Virus record (IMG/VR): IMGVR_UViG_3300036768_001340
Coordinates: 1-64,000 of that record
DNA length: 64,000 bases
Strand: one strand, 5' to 3'
Source of the DNA: a virus
The notes beneath the pieces are model-generated. The model searched no databases and was not told the origin of the DNA. It saw only the letters and a list, made by a program, of their open reading frames with translations. This document shows positions 9,818-19,538 of the stretch, piece after piece (positions within the stretch are counted from its first letter, which is position 1; each line of letters opens with the position of its first letter). Position numbers and translations under genes: made by a program.

Positions 9818-10413
9818 CGCCTGCCCCTCCTGGTCGAGTTATCTGGACCACGAACGACGGCCTCATCATCGATTGAGAACGCGACAAACGGATCGATGGC
9901 GCGGCGGCCCGACAGGTCGAACTTAGGACTAAGCTCTGTCAGGCCGTTGGTTCCGCTGACATACACGTGGATCGAGAAGCCCGCAGCTCCGGCAGTCTCT
10001 CCAGTGAGCTCTAGCGGGACCATGGCACGAGTGGTGGAGCTCCGGATGAAGGAGGACCCAGAAGAGAGCTGATCACACTGTAGACCCACCCAGGAACCCG
10101 TAGGATGCGGATGAAGAAGTCGGGGAAGGACCAGGTAGTCCGGGGCCGCCTTGAACAGGAAGGACGTCGGCTCGAGCGGCAGAATATTTGACCGACGGTC
10201 TTGGACAATGGGGGCCTCCAGCATCGGTGAAGAGTGGATCAGGTCGTCCCGTTCCTCATCCGTCAACGGTTCCGGTGACCATGGATCGTAATCAATCCCG
10301 TCATCAAAGAACGCGTAGTATGCGAAGTCAAGCTCTCCTCGAGCAAGGAGCTCACGTCCGCGACCGGTCAAAACGACGTCGATGACCCTACTCTGACGGT
10401 CAAGAAATCCCAC
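9814..10413 (-). CDS. Virion structural protein, paralogue of 2917-3630
   Basis: 199 aa. Residues ~10-70 repeat the pattern of the 237-aa protein downstream: LTGRGRELLARGELDF, then FDDGIDYDPW, then SPMLEAPIVQ. The rest diverges and carries a short beta-rich segment (GFSIHVYVSGTNGLTELSPKF). The stop overlaps the start of the 926-aa gene (ATGA). Two copies in one operon suggest related subunits of the same ring or collar. Function by family unknown; virion location inferred. Confidence 0.65.
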   Translation of the reverse strand: MGFLDRQSRVIDVVLTGRGRELLARGELDFAYYAFFDDGIDYDPWSPEPLTDEERDDLIHSSPMLEAPIVQDRRSNILPLEPTSFLFKAAPDYLVLPRLLHPHPTGSWVGLQCDQLSSGSSFIRSSTTRAMVPLELTGETAGAAGFSIHVYVSGTNGLTELSPKFDLSGRRAIDPFVAFSIDDEAVVRGPDNSTRRGRR

Positions 10414-10416
10414 GGT

Positions 10417-12399
10417 TTAACTAGAGCTGCCCGAAAGAAGCTCGGCGAGGACGGCAACCCGAGTCTTAAGTGGCTGAACATCCTCAGCTGCCTCGGCAAG
10501 ACGCTGGGCGCTATCGATCGCAGGTCGGACAGTAATGATCTCCTGCGGATTGATCGAATTAACCGCCGTCGTGGTAAATTCTACCAAGGACGCCGAACTA
10601 ATCGGGATGACCGGAACTGCAAATTGATTGTTGAGGAGCCATCCCGGAGTAGTCCCCGAGATGTCAGCAAGGGACCCAGAGAGCCTGTAATAGAGCGCGA
10701 AGTCAGCGTTCTCGGCCGAGCCTGTCAGAAGGGTGATCCCGATGGTCCGACCGATCTCAGGCCAGACCTGATCATCGGCCAGATACGTGTCGCTGGTGTG
10801 CGCATCCCAGCTGCCGGTCATACCAGTCAAAAAATCACTACCTGAGATGGTCAGGATAAGGACCTCGGAACGAGCCCTCCGAGCACGGACCCTGGACTGC
10901 CTCCGTAAGGTAAACTCCGACTCGCTGCCCGAGGCGAGGATGAACTCAAGACGGACCTGTTGGAAATACGTCGGAGTATAGGTGCCATTAGTTCCTGACA
11001 AAGTAAAGCGATTATCTCCGATCATGAGGTACCATGTCCCGCTTGCCTCGGTCCCACGAAGCCCAGGACGAAATCCGGTCCACCGTCCGGGATCGAATAG
11101 GGCCGAACCAGTGGTCAACCTCACAGGAATATCCCCGTACCTCTTTCTCTGATAGAGAGGGTCGAGCAGCGGATACAGGGGCCGAAGCTGCTCAGCTCCG
11201 TAGTTTACTCCTGTCGTCGGCCACTCGTCGATCAGGTTGGTGCCCCCAGGGCCGTTCAACCAACCCTTAGGAGGAGAGCCGGCCATCTGATACGTGTTTG
11301 CCCCCGAGATCTCTGCCGCAGACGTCCACGGGACGTCAAAGCCGAACGCACTATTGAATCCGAAGTACGAATTCGGAGCTCCGTTATAGCTTCCAGACGA
11401 ACCACCAGGAACGGCATGCCTCGGATTCGGGATGGCCGCCCCGTCTGAAAAGACGGTCCGCATCGAACGATCTCGCTGCCATGATGGATATCGTCTTGTA
11501 AGCGTGTGATTGTCAGCATCCCACGGACCATAAGATGTCTTTTCGAATAGACCTGGACCTTCCCAGAGGATGAAGGAATCGCGATAAAACGGTGAGATAT
11601 AATCCGGTCCAAAAAGAGAACGACCGATTGGATCATGATCGCTCACCGCAGTAAATTCTGCCAAATCTGAGGTGAAGACCTTCTTAAGGATCGGATCGTT
11701 CCTGATCGGATGAGCGTGGAACCCGCTAAGGTTCGGGGACCTGATGGCGATCGCCAGGTTTCCTAGTGGATATCTTCCAGCACCGTCAACACTCGACGAT
11801 CCCGAGACCTGCATCAGCTCGATCCAGACCTTAAGGTCGACGATCCTCCCGCGGTGTGGGACCTCGACCGGGATCACGGCAGGAAACTTGATACTAGATC
11901 CAATCAATGAATAATTAAATATTGATGTGTAGGCCACCGTGCCGGTCACGCTCGTGACGTCGGTCCCTTTCCCCGGGACGTAATAGACCGGAGTGGCGCC
12001 GTCCATACCCGCGGGAAGACGTATCAGATCTTTGACGGACGCCGTCTTCTTCACGATGACGTGCCGGTACCTGCCGTGCTTCGAGTAGTACATCGAGGCG
12101 CTGGCCGGCACCGCCGTGGTCTCGAGCGGTTCCGACCCGCTCCTCCAAAGGTTCAGGGACGTGACCTCGTGATCGCTCGAGCTAAGCACGGTGGTCACGT
12201 ACGATGAATTCCTAAAGTTAACCGATGAAACGGACGGAAGCCGATATGAACCGCTCCGATCCGTCAAGAACCTCTCAACGCTGCCGGTGATAGTCGTGAC
12301 CTCGATCTCTCCGCCGAGAAATCCGGCGTCAGGACCCTGGACGTGCCTGCGGTCGAACCGCATGCCGGGACGATGAGAGTATTCCTTACGACGCTTCAC
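10417..12399 (-). CDS. Structural protein with P-domain-like beta sandwich
   Basis: 660 aa. Around residues 175-250 the pattern PHRGRIVDLKVWIEL followed by LGNLAIAIRSP, and around 440-500 the pattern SGTWYLMIGDNRF then QQVRLEF, resemble the proprotein-convertase P-domain (a jelly roll seen next to subtilases and in adhesins), here with a large insertion. No protease triad is visible, so this is not a protease. Ends with a helical tail (SAQRLAEAAEDVQPLKTRVAVL). It overlaps the downstream LamG gene's start codon. The P-domain reading is tentative. Confidence 0.6.
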   Translation of the reverse strand: MKRRKEYSHRPGMRFDRRHVQGPDAGFLGGEIEVTTITGSVERFLTDRSGSYRLPSVSSVNFRNSSYVTTVLSSSDHEVTSLNLWRSGSEPLETTAVPASASMYYSKHGRYRHVIVKKTASVKDLIRLPAGMDGATPVYYVPGKGTDVTSVTGTVAYTSIFNYSLIGSSIKFPAVIPVEVPHRGRIVDLKVWIELMQVSGSSSVDGAGRYPLGNLAIAIRSPNLSGFHAHPIRNDPILKKVFTSDLAEFTAVSDHDPIGRSLFGPDYISPFYRDSFILWEGPGLFEKTSYGPWDADNHTLTRRYPSWQRDRSMRTVFSDGAAIPNPRHAVPGGSSGSYNGAPNSYFGFNSAFGFDVPWTSAAEISGANTYQMAGSPPKGWLNGPGGTNLIDEWPTTGVNYGAEQLRPLYPLLDPLYQRKRYGDIPVRLTTGSALFDPGRWTGFRPGLRGTEASGTWYLMIGDNRFTLSGTNGTYTPTYFQQVRLEFILASGSESEFTLRRQSRVRARRARSEVLILTISGSDFLTGMTGSWDAHTSDTYLADDQVWPEIGRTIGITLLTGSAENADFALYYRLSGSLADISGTTPGWLLNNQFAVPVIPISSASLVEFTTTAVNSINPQEIITVRPAIDSAQRLAEAAEDVQPLKTRVAVLAELLSGSSS

Positions 12400-13667
12400 C
12401 AGTCCTCATTCCTTTCGACGATGGAGATGCTTCCGCTGATATCAATGATTCCTTCACGGATGGGCCTGAATCCGTAGGTGTACTTCGGACGCTCTAACAT
12501 GTGGCTCTCGACCACGATCTCGTCACCCTTAAAGATGCTCCTGGCAGGGATAAGCCTCTGGACGATCGTGACAAAGGAGCTATCGAAGAAATCCAACATG
12601 TCCACGAAGGCACGGAAGTTCAGCTGGCCTTGGAACCTCTTGAAGTAGGTCTCCCGCATCTGCTGGAGGCCCTCGTAGTCATGCCGGTATCGGTTCATGG
12701 GATGACCGAGGATGTTGTTCAGCTCATCGTACGAGGCCATCAGGTGTGAGATGTCCTCGTTGAGGGCATCGAACATGTTGAACTCAAGGGAGACGAACCT
12801 CTCATCTTCGTATCTCTCAAGCGGATCGACGGTGGTTCCTGTGTAGGTGCGAACCTTCTCCTGGTTCCAGCCGTAATCGATGCTTGGAATGTAGGCGTAA
12901 TCTTCGAGGAACTTGGTGAACGGAGATCGATTAGGGATGAAATTGCTTCCAGTCGCCGTCCAGCCCGCCGGGGTCGAATCAAGGAGGTAGATGCTACCAG
13001 ATGAGTCGGCCGAGACTCCGTCGGCCAACCTCCAATGGATCAAGAGTTCACGATTATCATACGATATTTCACGACCGTAACTCTCAAAATGCCTCGCGTG
13101 GGCATGCAGCTCCGAATCGCGCAGCGATCCGGTCCAGAGCCGAAACTCCTGTGCCCAGAACTGTCCCCGAGACGGGACCAACGCAGACGAACCGAGCTCA
13201 ACGGTATCGTAAGAGGCAGCCGGCGCAAACCCAGTCGACCCGCTCGGCGCCACGCTCGAGGTGCTGAATGTCAAAGAGTCTGCCTCGTATCGGATCGTCG
13301 AGAGCCTCAGGGAGCCGGTGGAGTTCTCACGAACGAGCGAGATGTTGTAGAACCTATCATCAAAGATCGGAACGGATGGGAGCTCCAGCCTTCCGGCCGA
13401 TGACGTGACGTACACCGTTCCGGTCGTGCTCGCAGCCGACGCCTTCTCATACCAGACAGAGAGATAGCCGGCAGGCGACGAACCCACGCTAAGGGTAAAC
13501 AGGGCTCCCGAGAGCTCAGTCGGAGTGAGATTGTCATTTGTCGAAGATGGAAATCTCACCCGTATCTCTGCGCTGAACTCTCCCCCGGCGCGTAAGATTG
13601 GAACTGACGCGACGCTCCCCGAAGAGTTCTGAAACTGAAGATAGAGGATGATGCCGCCGAGGGCCAT
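12396..13667 (-). CDS. Tail/baseplate protein with N-terminal LamG-like domain
   Basis: 423 aa. Residues ~20-215 look like a LamG/pentraxin-type jelly roll (GEFSAEIRVRFPS, YNISLVRENSTGSLRL, GQFWAQEFRLWTGSL). Residues ~270-400 are a different, mixed domain with many aromatic and charged residues (YDELNNILGHPMNRYRHDY, FDSSFVTIVQRLIPARSIF) that probably anchors the protein in the baseplate. The stop overlaps the start of the gene at 10417-12399. Glycan binding is an inference from the fold. Confidence 0.65.
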   Translation of the reverse strand: MALGGIILYLQFQNSSGSVASVPILRAGGEFSAEIRVRFPSSTNDNLTPTELSGALFTLSVGSSPAGYLSVWYEKASAASTTGTVYVTSSAGRLELPSVPIFDDRFYNISLVRENSTGSLRLSTIRYEADSLTFSTSSVAPSGSTGFAPAASYDTVELGSSALVPSRGQFWAQEFRLWTGSLRDSELHAHARHFESYGREISYDNRELLIHWRLADGVSADSSGSIYLLDSTPAGWTATGSNFIPNRSPFTKFLEDYAYIPSIDYGWNQEKVRTYTGTTVDPLERYEDERFVSLEFNMFDALNEDISHLMASYDELNNILGHPMNRYRHDYEGLQQMRETYFKRFQGQLNFRAFVDMLDFFDSSFVTIVQRLIPARSIFKGDEIVVESHMLERPKYTYGFRPIREGIIDISGSISIVERNEDW

Positions 13668-13675
13668 CTTTCACC

Positions 13676-15544
13676 TCACCAGGGTGGGTTCCAGCCGAGG
13701 CTCTTGAGGAACTGGCTTGCCTGGCCATCGTCGCTCAATTGCTCAGCGAGGCTTCCGGTGCAGATCGTGAAGTACAGGTACGTCCCGCTCACTGCGACTG
13801 ATGTCACCCACTGGGGGATGCCCCCGATGCCTATCGACGACGTGAGGCTTGTGTACAGTGACAGCGGCTGATACGAACCGGTGATGGCCTCCAAGTCAGA
13901 GTATCCCTTCACCCTCTGGTTGGTCGCGTCATAGACGAGCATGAACGGATGGACCCTCCCGTCGGCATGGTCATATGAACCGGTGACAGAGGTACCTGAA
14001 CAGTAGACCGCCAGCTTCTTGCCAAGACCGACGCCATGAAGCGCGACCGTCCCACCCGCGCCAAGCTGACTGACGCTAGGAGAGCTACCGATCAAACCAT
14101 ACGACCCTCCTCCGACCGCCTCGATGTCTCCGTAGACCATCATCGCGATCGATCCCGTTGGATTCCAGAGGTTGTCGTCGCCGTTCAAGACATCAGTGAT
14201 CATGATTCGCCGCGACGTCGCGTTAGTTAGGTTGACACCTACCCTCATCCAACCTGGACACGGATATCGAAGAGCGGCATTCGATGGAGTCAGCGTCCAT
14301 GCCGCAACATTCTTACCGTCCCAACCGTTGTATGAAACAAGGCTAGTTCCGGCTGGCTCCTGCATGTTCCAGGTCGCAGTCCACGGTTGCTGACCAAGCT
14401 GTTTCCAGTGGTGTGGCACATAGGGAAGCCTGATGCTTCCTGAGTCAATCGGGCAGTCCTTCCATATGACGTTCCAGCCGAGCCGTGAGAGGAAATCAGC
14501 TGCACCGGACGGATCTGTGAGCGGTTCAACGATGGAACCGGTCGCGATGGCAAAATAGCTGAATGACGCAGAGGCAGCGCCGCCCGTCGTCCCGAATAGC
14601 GGACCGAGACCGACACTTGTAGCTGAAAATGCAGCTAGACTGCTCGACACGACGACGCCCATGTCAGTGCAAGCGAGCGCATCGCCGGTCGTCTTGTTAT
14701 AGACGACAAGCATCGGATGAATACGATCGTCCATCCGTGCCGGGGTTGGACAGATGACCATCTTCGATGTGCCCTGAATCCTCGCCATCACCTCCCCATA
14801 GTATCCAAAAGAAGTGTGTGAGGCCATCGCAAGGATGTTTGTGGCCGAGTCGCTCGGTTGACCGAATAACCCGAGGTTTCCTTGTCCTAGAGGCATCCGA
14901 CAGTAAGCGAGGAATGCCGTGGACGACGTCTGCAAGTTCGGGCCCGTCCCACGGAAGTTGGGAGACCCACCCGAGTTTGTCCCAGAGAGGACAATTGTCT
15001 TTCGAAGCCAACCGGATTCTGTCTGTCCAAAAGAGATCACACCGCCCGCCGGGGCGACCGAGGCCGCCAGGGTAAACGCTGCTGATCCGCTCCCGACCAG
15101 GTTGCCAGTCAACTCCTGCAATCCCCACCAAGAACCCCACGGTGAGAGCCCCAAGGCCATCCACTGATCATCTGACTGCGGCATCCTCGGTGCTACAGAG
15201 CCGCTGTCGCATGACACGACAACGATCGATGCTGTGCCAGGTGTTCCTGGGGCAAGCGTCGCCGTCAACCCAATCGTCCCACCCCAGATCTTGCCAGCAT
15301 CGGCGATCGTGACAAGGCCGGTAAACGTCCCGACCGTCGCAATCGAGGTATCACTGACCGTCCACGTGACAGCGTTCGTGATGTCAGCAGTGCTGCCATC
15401 GGAATACGTTCCTGTCGCGTATGCCTGCTGTGGCGATCCCATGCTTCAGAGGTAGAGGACCATCGGAGACGGAGAGACGGTGATCGAGACCAGGGTCGTC
15501 GCATCGAGCCCGGCGCTTCCAGCGAATGAGAGACAGAGGCTCAT
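13676..15544 (-). CDS. Tail fibre protein, Ig-like (Big_2) plus lectin-like repeats, interrupted by an in-frame TGA
   Basis: The natural start is ATG at 15544, overlapping the upstream stop as ATGA. After 32 codons (start MSLCLSFAG, end SPSPMVLYL) there is an in-frame TGA at 15446-15448, then Ser-Met-Gly and an open frame of 588 codons. A Big_2 Ig-like domain runs straight across the stop: ITVSPSPMVLYL, stop, SMGSPQQAYATGTYSDG, then TADITNAVTWTVSD. Two homologous lectin-like units of ~200 aa follow (WMALGLSPWGSWWGLQEL and WKQLGQQPWTATWNMQEP). Without readthrough, translation would have to restart at 15442. Alternatives are a nonsense mutation, a sequence error, or programmed readthrough. Confidence 0.65.
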
Positions 15545-16407
15545 GGGTTATTAAAGACGGTCCAGGTGACGATGACGCCGCAACTAACGGCGCTGTTCAA
15601 GTTGAGATTGAGGCCCTCATTTGCGAGGGTCTTAAACCAACCGTGTGGGTTGTGTGGTAACACAAAACCGCCGTTCGCCGGCACAGGCATCAGACCAGAG
15701 ATGTTAGTGATGGTACCAGCCGAACCGGTCGACTGCCACCTGACAAAGACGGTCGAAGGCGCCATGAGGTGCGCAGAGAGAACTGCGATCCTCTTACCGG
15801 CGCCCTGCGGCGGGATAACCTGGTTCGCGGAACCAGACGTACCGAAATCACCGAACGCATGGTAGACAGGAACGACGGTCGAACCGGACATAATCTGCCC
15901 GGCAGGTTCAGCCATACAATAGACCGGAAGCGGGTTCGTCCTAGACGCCTGGGAGCCTGCCACAAGCACTCCGATAGCGCCGGTCACCGGCAACGGATTT
16001 GAGTAGTTGACCGGATTTGAGCCAATCAACAGACCGGTCTGGGAGCCCGAGCTGTGGATGACCGGTAACGGATTCGAATAGTTGACCGGGTTTGAGCCGA
16101 CCAACAGACCGGTCTGGGAGCCCGAGCTGTGGATGACCGGTAACGGATTTGATGCAGCAGCCTGTACTCCGCCAACAAGTACACCGATGGAGCCGCTTAC
16201 CCTAAGCGGATTCGTCACGGTCCCGACAACGTCTGACCCCGACACGATCATGATCGGGAACGGGTTCGACATACCGACGAAACCGCCGTCGATACCATCA
16301 CCTCCCGTAATGATCTTTGAGACAGGGACCTTGACGCCTCCACCGACGTCATCTGTCCGAAGGGTATCGCCGCCGCTTCCGGGATTTATCGTAGTGTTAT
16401 CAGCCAT
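15541..16407 (-). CDS. Repeat-containing virion protein with NPLPV repeats
   Basis: 288 aa. The middle contains tandem units of about 24 residues built on NPLPVIHSSGSQTGLL and VGSNPVNYS; two are near-identical and flanking ones are diverged (NPLPVTGAIGVLVAGS, NPFPIMIVSG, NPLRVSGSIGVLVGG). The C-terminal ~100 residues form a beta-rich domain (GKRIAVLSAHLMAPSTVFVRW, ending CGVIVTWTVFNNP) like small phage tail attachments. The repeats probably form a beta-solenoid or extended shaft. Its stop overlaps the start of the next fibre gene. Confidence 0.7.
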   Translation of the reverse strand: MADNTTINPGSGGDTLRTDDVGGGVKVPVSKIITGGDGIDGGFVGMSNPFPIMIVSGSDVVGTVTNPLRVSGSIGVLVGGVQAAASNPLPVIHSSGSQTGLLVGSNPVNYSNPLPVIHSSGSQTGLLIGSNPVNYSNPLPVTGAIGVLVAGSQASRTNPLPVYCMAEPAGQIMSGSTVVPVYHAFGDFGTSGSANQVIPPQGAGKRIAVLSAHLMAPSTVFVRWQSTGSAGTITNISGLMPVPANGGFVLPHNPHGWFKTLANEGLNLNLNSAVSCGVIVTWTVFNNP

Positions 16408-16410
16408 TTG

Positions 16411-18129
16411 TCATCTCCCCACGAACTTCACCGTGGACCCGCTACAAAACATAAGGGCGTTGACACTCTTTTCAGAGACAACTCTTACGACGGGAAGTCG
16501 TGCCTCGGCCCTGTAGGCATACTCCTTTAGACGAACGAAGCCGTTGTTCACTCCGTAGATGCGAAGAAGTGCCTCGACCGACTCGCGGGTTCCCTTCGTC
16601 TTATACAGGTACATCAGGTTCTGCAGGACCCGACGCCAGAACCTGGACTTGATATCTGCTAGACGAGTGTCGAGTGAGACGTTCGCCTGCGGCCCGGGCG
16701 ATATGTCACGCCCGAGGAAATACTTGAACGCATCGACGGTCGAGAAGTTCCCATCAAGCTTCCAGCCGTACAACGCTGCGACGTCCTCGAGCAGATCGTC
16801 AGGAGCGCTGTCGTATTCAGAATAGTCGACCTTCCTCAGGTTAGGGAGCTGCTTGATATACAGCTTGATCCTATCGAAGAACCGTGCCAGGATGAGAGCA
16901 AAATTCTGGAACGACTGTGATCCCTGTGAAAACTTCCCTGGAAAAAGGTTGAAGATCAACGAGTCGTTCTGACGATCAAAGTTTGATCCTGAGGTCTGCG
17001 CCTCAACGATATAGCTGACGACGTCAGGATCATCCAAGCTGAGGATCGGATCTGGGGAATCGAACGCGAGTGAGCCGGATCCCCTTGAACCAGAAAAATA
17101 GAATTGGATCCGCCCGTCAAGCCTATGTCCCGAGCAGTCTCTCGCAATGGAAGCGTACGAGCTTGGGGTGGAGACGGTTGCCTCGTTAAAACGCCATGCA
17201 CCGAGAAGACCGGACTGTGCATAGATCTTTCGGTTGTACGAACTCGTGAGGGCCGACAAGCTCCGAACGCTCGACCAGACGCTGATGTCATCCAGACTTC
17301 CGGTGAAAGGTCGCACCACCTTTCCGGAGATCGATCCCGATCCGATGTAAAACGACCCAGAGGCAAGGTCGAACCTAGTTCCCATCACCATCGTCGTGGT
17401 GTCACGGACGATAGGAAACGTACCGGTCGTCGCCGTGATGAGCATGACCGTCCCGGTCACCGCGGAGCGATCGATCACCGCCGAGAAAAATGACGGCATC
17501 GTCGAGAGGGCACCTGAGACTACGCAAGAGTTTGAACCGGAGGCAACCAAGAAGTACAAGCTGGAGCCCGAGACGTACACGGAGACGCCGTCTGTGGTCC
17601 CCCGCCGCAACTTTTGGAAAACGACCATGACATCGTTAGATCCAGTCATGGCTGGGACGTCAATCCATCCCTGGATGGACAGCGACCCTGTGCCGGGGCT
17701 GACAAACGAAGAACGCGCGACCCCGTCCTGGACGCCAAAGTCATCGATGCGAATGTATGACGAGGACACCATCGGATTCAGTCGAAGATGTCCCGTCCGC
17801 GATGGCCACCTTCCAAGGAAGTATCGCTGGTACCCATCGAGTGAATCCAAGAACGCCTGGAGGTCATCCACAGTTCCGCCGAATGGATATTCGTTTAGGA
17901 TCTGATCGGCTGTGACGTTGACGTACGACTCGGCTGAGTTGAACGTCACAAAGTTCGAGAAGTCACTGTAGTCGACGTTCAGGTCGACCATATCTGAGCC
18001 CGACGCGAGCCTCGTGACCAGGTCATTCTCCGGACCCACGTCTGAGAATGAATCCTGGCTCTGCGCAGAGACAGCGGCCGCGGAGCCGGCGCCCATCTTT
18101 CCGTCAAAAAGACTGAAGATGTCAGGCAT
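16411..18129 (-). CDS. LamG plus tail protein I-like baseplate protein
   Basis: 572 aa. Residues ~130-330 are LamG-like (TGSLSIQGWIDVP, RPFTGSLDDISVW, LLGAWRFNEA). Residues ~400-540 look like the P2 gpI / T4 wedge type of tail protein: an N-terminal FALILARFFDRIKLYIKQLP helix and the hallmark MYLYKTKGTRESVEALLRIYGV. This family contacts the baseplate wedge. It lies two genes upstream of the Ig-like fibre gene and near the gp6 homologue, fitting a baseplate assembly block. Domain calls from pattern recognition. Confidence 0.7.
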   Translation of the reverse strand: MPDIFSLFDGKMGAGSAAAVSAQSQDSFSDVGPENDLVTRLASGSDMVDLNVDYSDFSNFVTFNSAESYVNVTADQILNEYPFGGTVDDLQAFLDSLDGYQRYFLGRWPSRTGHLRLNPMVSSSYIRIDDFGVQDGVARSSFVSPGTGSLSIQGWIDVPAMTGSNDVMVVFQKLRRGTTDGVSVYVSGSSLYFLVASGSNSCVVSGALSTMPSFFSAVIDRSAVTGTVMLITATTGTFPIVRDTTTMVMGTRFDLASGSFYIGSGSISGKVVRPFTGSLDDISVWSSVRSLSALTSSYNRKIYAQSGLLGAWRFNEATVSTPSSYASIARDCSGHRLDGRIQFYFSGSRGSGSLAFDSPDPILSLDDPDVVSYIVEAQTSGSNFDRQNDSLIFNLFPGKFSQGSQSFQNFALILARFFDRIKLYIKQLPNLRKVDYSEYDSAPDDLLEDVAALYGWKLDGNFSTVDAFKYFLGRDISPGPQANVSLDTRLADIKSRFWRRVLQNLMYLYKTKGTRESVEALLRIYGVNNGFVRLKEYAYRAEARLPVVRVVSEKSVNALMFCSGSTVKFVGR

Positions 18130-18176
18130 TCTGGGGCCTCTTTGCAGCCAAGGTTCTCTCCACGCTCTCCGACCTT

Positions 18177-19538
18177 CTAGACAACTTTGAACTTGTACCC
18201 AGGATCTACGATCTGCTTTCGACCCTGCTCATCGACGAGGAAAATGATCCGGTACACGTTTCCCTGATGGAGGTTCGACATGTGGAACTTGAACGAGTTT
18301 CCCGAGCCTCCATAGGACAATCTGGTGTGGTTCTGCGAGCCAGTTCCAAACGGGACCACCCGCTCCTTCGTGGCAAAGTTCTCGATCGCATACCACGCCC
18401 TCTCCACGATATAGGGAGTCGGACCCAAGGAGGCTGTCGATAGCACAGGGACGGTATGGGGGCGCTTACGAAACAGCACCTCAAACACCGGCACATCTTC
18501 AGGAGTATACTCATCTTGCCCGTTCCTGACCCTAGCGATCAAAGGATGCTGGGCCAAGGTGTTCACCGGATTCGGCTTTGAGAGGGTAAACGTTCCAGTG
18601 GTCATTGCGACCGCTCCTGCACGCCAGCGATCGTAGAAAAGAGATCCGCTGTACGATCCGGTCGGCAACGCAAACGATGCGCTGTAGATACCGGTGCCGA
18701 CCTGGCTCGCTGTGACATGCATGAGGACGCCAGATGCGTCTGCGATGCTGACCACTACCTGGCCAATCAGGTCAGTGAAAACACCTCCGACGACATTGTA
18801 GAGATACAGGGAGCCAGTCCGTGACCACTGCATATTGGCCCGATCGTCGCCTCGGAAGTCATTGACACGGACCTCAATGTACGGACGACGATCCTTATAC
18901 GAGCTGTGTCGAGAATAGAACTTCTTGCGGTAGTAGTCGACGTAAACAGAGTCTGACTCTAGGCTCGCCGTCATGTGGACGGCGACGCCGTAGTTTGGAA
19001 AGGTACCGCTCAACCAACCGTTTACGATCGAGGTAACGTCGACGTCGATGTCCTCAGTGCCAGTGTCGAAGTACGCGCTTGCGGTCGGAGAGGGCAAGAA
19101 GTCGCCGCCGGCGACGTTCCAATACTGAGTCGAAGTCCGCTTCTCCCAATTGGCATATCCGTCATCGGCGTACGTGTTGACGTCCATGCCATCACCCTCA
19201 TCCCAAGATGACGAGATGGGACGGATGGTCAACTCATAGCTTTTCGGCTCAGGACATCCACGGGTCTTATGGTTCATCCTGAGATGGAAGGTCAAGCCGG
19301 CCGTCGGAATGTCCCCCGAGGCGGTCAGCTCAGAGAACTTCGATAGATCAAACTGCAGCAACGCCCTGGCAAGCGTCCCAGAACCAGCCGTCCCGATCGC
19401 TCCCGAGATGCCCGCCCGCTTAAAGACGTCAAGCTCCTCAGAGAAACCGACGTTGGCCCCTGTCAACCGCGTAAAGTTCGGTGCGACGTAGTCGTTCGTG
19501 ATGAACGTATCCTTGAACGGAAAGATCCGATAGATCAT
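18177..19538 (-). CDS. DNRLRE-domain tail protein
   Basis: 453 aa. The N-terminal ~220 residues match the DNRLRE / disaggregatase-related beta-sandwich pattern: an opening with PFKDTFIT, then LARALLQFDLSKF, then SYELTIRPISSSWDEGDG, IDVDVTSIVNGWLSG and NYGVAVHM. Related modules occur in baseplate genes of large myoviruses. The C-terminal half is beta-rich and unassigned. The start codon overlaps the stop of the gp6-like gene, supporting a baseplate role. Role in glycan binding is inferred. Confidence 0.7.
   Translation of the reverse strand: MIYRIFPFKDTFITNDYVAPNFTRLTGANVGFSEELDVFKRAGISGAIGTAGSGTLARALLQFDLSKFSELTASGDIPTAGLTFHLRMNHKTRGCPEPKSYELTIRPISSSWDEGDGMDVNTYADDGYANWEKRTSTQYWNVAGGDFLPSPTASAYFDTGTEDIDVDVTSIVNGWLSGTFPNYGVAVHMTASLESDSVYVDYYRKKFYSRHSSYKDRRPYIEVRVNDFRGDDRANMQWSRTGSLYLYNVVGGVFTDLIGQVVVSIADASGVLMHVTASQVGTGIYSASFALPTGSYSGSLFYDRWRAGAVAMTTGTFTLSKPNPVNTLAQHPLIARVRNGQDEYTPEDVPVFEVLFRKRPHTVPVLSTASLGPTPYIVERAWYAIENFATKERVVPFGTGSQNHTRLSYGGSGNSFKFHMSNLHQGNVYRIIFLVDEQGRKQIVDPGYKFKVV

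Noticed and set aside
10417-12399. Subtilisin-like protease because of the P-domain-like region
   Set aside because: No Asp-His-Ser catalytic motifs; the fold is also used in non-enzymatic structural proteins.
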